Origin: Flavobacterium humi
GTDB taxonomy: Bacteria; Bacteroidota; Bacteroidia; Flavobacteriales; Flavobacteriaceae
Length of the DNA stretch: 64,000 nucleotides
NCBI RefSeq assembly: GCF_004745595.1
Contig: NZ_SRLH01000004.1
Coordinates: forward strand, 310,001-374,000
Reading direction: 5' to 3'
How positions within the stretch are numbered: the stretch's first letter is position 1; every line of letters begins with the position of its first letter. Of this stretch, positions 60,253 through 64,000 are shown in pieces. The notes beneath the pieces are model-generated. The model searched no databases and had not been told where the DNA came from. It saw only the letters and a list, made by a program, of their open reading frames with translations. A program made the position numbers and the translations under genes.

Positions 60253-62694
60253 ATGAAAAAAATTACATTATTGATTGCTTTCCTGACGGTCATTGTCACG
60301 GGAAGTTATGCACAATCTGTAGCGACTTATAGTTTTGCTGCAGGAACTTCAGGAGTTTTGGATCCAATGGCCGGATCAACGCAATTGGTAGCATCAGGAT
60401 CGGATGATACTGTTTCAGCTGTTACCAACATAGGGTTTACATTTAATTATGGAGGTACTGATTATACCCAGTTTTCAGTAAGTGCCAATGGTCTTATCAG
60501 ATTAGGATCAGTAGCGGCTGTAGCTTCGGGTACAGCAAATTATACAAATTCAGCGGCTAATGCCAATACAAATGCCCCGGTTATCATGCCTTATTGGGAT
60601 GATTTAGCAACAGGGTCTGCAGCGGGAGGTGGTAAAGTCCATTCTATATTGACCGGTACAGCTCCAAATCAGAAATTAATCATTGAGTGGTTTGTGACGG
60701 TTCCCAGAGGGACTGCAACAGCTGCAAATGCGAAATTTCAATGTGTTTTAGAAGAAACTACAAATACGATAACTTTTGTTTATGGTAGTGGTATGGTTGT
60801 CAATACTGCAAATGCAGGAGCTTCCATAGGGTTATGTACTGCTACAGCAGTTTTCAATACGGTAACTGTTGCTTCTAATACTAACACAACTTCTACTTTT
60901 GTTACGGGAAATACAGCGGCAATTCCTGCAGGAACTACCTATACCTTTTCGTCTCCGGTTCCTTGTACAGGTACACCGTCAGCAGGAACAGTTGCACCGG
61001 CTAATTTAGCGTTGTGTAACGGATCTTTGCCAGGAAATATAGTAGCTTCCGGGTTTTCAACAGGAGTTTCAGGATTGAATTTCCAATGGGAAGAATCTAC
61101 GGATAATTTTGTAACGCCGGTAAACGCTGTTGGTGGTTCTGGTGCGACAACTGCCATTTACACACCTCCGGCTTACAATGGTACGCCTAAACAATACAGG
61201 CTGAAAATTACCTGTTCCAATTCAGGATTAATCGGATATTCTTCGGTTTGTACTATTGTTAATCCTTCGAACCCTGCTGTCCAGGCAACTACTTTGGCAT
61301 CGGGAACAGCAACCCTTACAACAATCCCGCTTAGCTGGGTAGCCGGTAACGGTGGAAGAAGAGTTGTTTATTTTAGTAATTCGGCTGTTACAGATCCGGT
61401 AAATGGGAACGGCCCGGCATTGACTGCAGCGGCAGCTTACACAGGTTCAGGACAGCAAATCGTTTACGATGGTACGGGAACCAGTGTTACTGTAACAGGA
61501 TTAACACCTGGGACTACTTATTATGTAAAAGTATATGAATACTTAAGATGTGGTAGCGGTCCTTATGATTTTTACTATAATGTTTCCACTGGAACAAATG
61601 CTTTAACTGTTGCTACAGCAACTCCTCCTGCAAATGACAATTTTGCAAGTGCGAGTGCTATTGCGTGCGGTAATATCTATACAGGAGATACTACAAACGC
61701 TTCTTTAGATGAAGACAACGCGCCGGATGGTTTTGGAGCTGATATGGATGCCCGTAACGTTTGGTATTCTTTTACAGGTACAGGAGCGCCACAAACGGTA
61801 ACCCTTAATCTTTGCGGATCTGCGTACGACTCTTCTGTTTTGGTTTACACCGGGACTTCAGGAAACCTGACACTTATTGCCGGAAATGATGATGATGCCA
61901 CTTGTGGAGCCAGTCCTTTAAACACACGTTCTAGAGTGAGCTTTAATTCTAACGGGACAACTACTTACTATATAGCCATTGAAGGATTTAATACAGGTTC
62001 TTACGGTGCTTATAATATGGATGTTACTTGTGCGGTAATCAATCCTCCGGCGGTACCAAATCAAACATGCGCAACGGCTTTGGCTGTAAATGTTGACGGT
62101 ACTGATACGCTTTCAGATAATTCATACGGGACAATCAACCCTGTTCAGCCATCATGTGATACATTTGGTAGCATCCAGGATGTTTGGTTCTCATTTGTTG
62201 CGCCGTCTTCAGGTGCTGTAAATTGTTTGATTACCAATGGTACGATGACTTCTTCAAATTTTGCTGTTTACTCCGGTACTTGTGCAGGATTGACAGAAGT
62301 AGGCGGTACTTGTAATTCCAATTTAACAGCTCCAACTACAGAAGCGTTAACAGGTCTTACTGTGGGCAATACCTATTATGTTCAGGTTTGGAGCAACGCT
62401 GCCGAGCAAGGAACATTCACATTAAAATTAACAGATACGGCATTGAATAATGAATCATTTGATACGACAGGTTTCATGGTATATCCAAATCCTGTAAAAG
62501 ACGTGTTGAACCTTTCTTATACTAAAGGTATTTCAAACGTATCCGTGCATAATTTATTAGGTCAGACTGTAATATCCAAAAATAATATCGGGACACAATC
62601 CAAAATTGATATGTCAAATTTAGCATCAGGAACTTATTTGGTTAAAGTAACTGTTGATAATTTGGTTAAAACAATCAAGATTGTAAAAGAATAA
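60253..62694 (+). CDS. Large T9SS surface protein with two pre-peptidase-like domains (paralogue A)
   Basis: This 813-residue protein has a signal peptide (MKKITLLIAFLTVIVTGSYAQS). The first domain, about 25-235, is beta-rich (GFTFNYGGTDYTQFSVSANGLIRLGS). At residues 237-455 is a module shared with paralogue B (CTGTPSAGTVAPANLALCNGS ... PYDFYYNVSTGTN). Next come two PPC-like domains (about 460-600 and 605-735: DNFASASAIACGNIYTGDTTNASLDEDN..., VWYSFTGTG; repeated DVWFSFVAPSSG). The last about 70 residues (FMVYPNPVKDVLNLSY through GTYLVKVTVDN) are a type-A T9SS sorting domain. It should be exported and held on the surface. Ligand unknown. Confidence 0.86.
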   Translation: MKKITLLIAFLTVIVTGSYAQSVATYSFAAGTSGVLDPMAGSTQLVASGSDDTVSAVTNIGFTFNYGGTDYTQFSVSANGLIRLGSVAAVASGTANYTNSAANANTNAPVIMPYWDDLATGSAAGGGKVHSILTGTAPNQKLIIEWFVTVPRGTATAANAKFQCVLEETTNTITFVYGSGMVVNTANAGASIGLCTATAVFNTVTVASNTNTTSTFVTGNTAAIPAGTTYTFSSPVPCTGTPSAGTVAPANLALCNGSLPGNIVASGFSTGVSGLNFQWEESTDNFVTPVNAVGGSGATTAIYTPPAYNGTPKQYRLKITCSNSGLIGYSSVCTIVNPSNPAVQATTLASGTATLTTIPLSWVAGNGGRRVVYFSNSAVTDPVNGNGPALTAAAAYTGSGQQIVYDGTGTSVTVTGLTPGTTYYVKVYEYLRCGSGPYDFYYNVSTGTNALTVATATPPANDNFASASAIACGNIYTGDTTNASLDEDNAPDGFGADMDARNVWYSFTGTGAPQTVTLNLCGSAYDSSVLVYTGTSGNLTLIAGNDDDATCGASPLNTRSRVSFNSNGTTTYYIAIEGFNTGSYGAYNMDVTCAVINPPAVPNQTCATALAVNVDGTDTLSDNSYGTINPVQPSCDTFGSIQDVWFSFVAPSSGAVNCLITNGTMTSSNFAVYSGTCAGLTEVGGTCNSNLTAPTTEALTGLTVGNTYYVQVWSNAAEQGTFTLKLTDTALNNESFDTTGFMVYPNPVKDVLNLSYTKGISNVSVHNLLGQTVISKNNIGTQSKIDMSNLASGTYLVKVTVDNLVKTIKIVKE

Positions 62695-62713
62695 TACATT
62701 TTTACTAAAATTG

Positions 62714-62747
62714 AAAACCCATGGAATCGTATTTCATGGGTTTTTTT
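62714..62747 (+). terminator. Rho-independent terminator after paralogue A
   Basis: AAAACCCATG (62714-62723) and CATGGGTTTT (62735-62744) form a 10-bp stem, extended to about 14 pairs around a short loop, followed by T's. It lies 20 bp after the stop at 62694 and separates the two paralogues into independent transcripts. Confidence 0.85.
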
Positions 62748-62846
62748 GTTAATTGATTATTATTTTCAATAATAATTGTGATTTTTATTCAATATTTAAT
62801 TTGTTTTTACTTAACTTTAATCTAAACTTATAAAACAAATAAAACT

Positions 62847-64000
62847 ATGAAAAAAATTACATTTAGATTGATGATGCTTTTCACATTGCTTGTGTCTGGT
62901 ATTATGAACGCACAATTTTCACAAGGGTTTGAAACTGGTATTCCGGGGACCTGGACGGTAATCAACGGTGGAGACGCCAATACATTTACAGCAACAACAC
63001 CGGGCACAGGGGCAGCACACACGGGGACCAATGTTGCGAAATTGGTTTACTCGGCCGCGGCACATGACGATTATTTGGTTACACAGCAATTTACCGTTAC
63101 GGCGGGAACCAGTGATCAGATATCATTATGGTACAAACACCGTTCCAATACTTTTCCTGAAGTGTTTAGTGTTTTGTTATCCAATACAGGAACGGCTACA
63201 ACAGATTTTACAACTGTTCTGGCGGCTACGGTAACTCCTACGACAGCCTGGCAACAGGTTACGTACAACCTGACTCCTTATGTGGGTCAAACCGTATATG
63301 TGGCATTCCACTCTACTACAACAGACCAATGGGAACTTTATTTAGACGATATCGTAGTAGATACTGCACCTATTCCATGTACCGGAACTCCAACGGCAGG
63401 AACTGTTAGCCCGGCGTTGCAAAACCTTTGTTCGGGATCTACCCCTGCAAATCTTGTAGCTACAGGATTTAGCTCTGGAGTTACCGGACTGACATTCCAA
63501 TGGGAAGAATCTGACGATAACGGTGGTGCTGATGCCTGGGCGAATGCTGTTGGCGGTAGCGGAGCCACTACATCAACGTATACTCCTCCGGCTTTCGCTG
63601 GAACGACAATTTATTACAGATTGAAGGTTACTTGTACTAATTCTGCAGCATCTTCACAAACTGCTTCAGTAGCGGTATCTCCTCCGGGGAATCCAGCAAC
63701 ACAGGCAACTGCTTTGACAGGTACTCCTTATTCTGATTCTTCTGCTTTGAACTGGACTGTAGGAAATGGAAGCAGAAGAGCTGTTTATATAAGCGATTCA
63801 GCTACGTTTACAGATCCTGTTAACGGAAATGCGGCGGCTTTGGTTGCCAATACAGTATATGCCGGTACGGGACAACAACTTATTTATGACGGAACAGGAA
63901 CAACTGCAACAGTTACGGCATTGAATCCTTCTTCTACTTATTATGTAAAAGTATATGAATATTTACGTTGCGGTGCAGGTCCTTACGACTATTATTTTAA
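62847..64000 (+). CDS. T9SS-type surface protein with cleaved-adhesin domain (paralogue B, cut by window end)
   Basis: The open frame from ATG 62847 runs off the window end, 384 codons so far. After a signal peptide (MKKITFRLMMLFTLLVSGIMNAQF) there is a choice-of-anchor J/cleaved-adhesin domain at about 23-172 (FSQGFETGIPGTWTVINGGD, LVTQQFTVTAGTSDQISLWYKHRS, QWELYLDDIVVDT). From residue 177 it shares the module of paralogue A (CTGTPTAGTVSPALQNLCSGS ... STYYVKVYEYLRCGAGPYDYY). No sorting domain is visible, since the 3' end is missing; one is expected further on by analogy. It has no ORF prediction problem other than the cut. Confidence 0.85.
   Translation, partial: MKKITFRLMMLFTLLVSGIMNAQFSQGFETGIPGTWTVINGGDANTFTATTPGTGAAHTGTNVAKLVYSAAAHDDYLVTQQFTVTAGTSDQISLWYKHRSNTFPEVFSVLLSNTGTATTDFTTVLAATVTPTTAWQQVTYNLTPYVGQTVYVAFHSTTTDQWELYLDDIVVDTAPIPCTGTPTAGTVSPALQNLCSGSTPANLVATGFSSGVTGLTFQWEESDDNGGADAWANAVGGSGATTSTYTPPAFAGTTIYYRLKVTCTNSAASSQTASVAVSPPGNPATQATALTGTPYSDSSALNWTVGNGSRRAVYISDSATFTDPVNGNAAALVANTVYAGTGQQLIYDGTGTTATVTALNPSSTYYVKVYEYLRCGAGPYDYYF

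Overview
The window looks like chromosome from a member of the Flavobacteriaceae (Bacteroidota), most likely Flavobacterium or a close relative. The evidence is type IX secretion (T9SS) cargo with C-terminal sorting domains, a PorD-like T9SS component, DUF6495/DUF6913 proteins typical of the group, moderate-to-low GC, and promoters of the Bacteroidota form (TTG or TTTG, about 18-20 nt, TAnnTTTG). I see no rRNA, tRNA, insertion sequence, prophage or CRISPR array. This is memory and pattern recognition only; no search was run.

Layout. 1-2.3 kb: CLC-type chloride channel (cut by the window start), purA and fur, all on the minus strand. 2.3-10.4 kb: a mixed block of membrane proteins, a DUF2236 protein, a lipoprotein, an SRPBCC protein and a large T9SS beta-propeller protein. 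10.6-19.9 kb: spoT/relA, a TrmH-type methyltransferase and a MoxR-DUF58-DUF4350-DUF4129-SpoIIM cluster with a divergent RDD gene. 19.9-22.3 kb: a TRIC channel and a type-B T9SS protein. 22.4-30.3 kb: a surface-polysaccharide cluster (FemAB/GNAT-like transferase, FdtB-like aminotransferase, flippase, four glycosyltransferases, FdtA-like ketoisomerase). 30.3-39.85 kb: rlmH followed by an accessory block of redox/detoxification-type enzymes with two AraC regulators and unusually repeat-rich intergenic DNA. 39.85-47.3 kb: nadC, yihY, DUF2147, priA, a LytTR regulator, rpsF-rpsR-rplI, DUF6495. 47.4-60.1 kb: ligA, two YhhN-like membrane proteins, a two-gene 5'-nucleotidase, DUF6913, dapA, bamD, rpoZ, coaBC, porD, recN, fabV. 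60.2-64 kb: two paralogous T9SS surface proteins, the second cut by the window end.

How it fits together. Core genes for purine synthesis, stringent response, NAD and CoA synthesis, replication restart, ribosome, outer-membrane assembly and fatty-acid synthesis sit in runs typical of flavobacterial genomes. Between them are blocks that look variable: 2.3-10.4 kb, the polysaccharide locus, and 30.8-39.8 kb.

The least explained sequence is intergenic. There is a strictly phased array of nine TTACATCA-centred dyads with a 21-bp period (35268-35442) and three related units 33 kb away in the opposite orientation (2727-2775). There is also a 41-bp-period palindromic array (38999-39121), an 86-bp direct repeat (39135 and 39480) with a third partial copy at 2667, an 11-bp tandem repeat (39628-39682), and an inverted repeat directly upstream of nadC. 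These lie at the edges of the variable blocks. I did not find an unmistakable new multi-gene system; the phased arrays and the uncharacterised MoxR cluster are the best candidates for follow-up.
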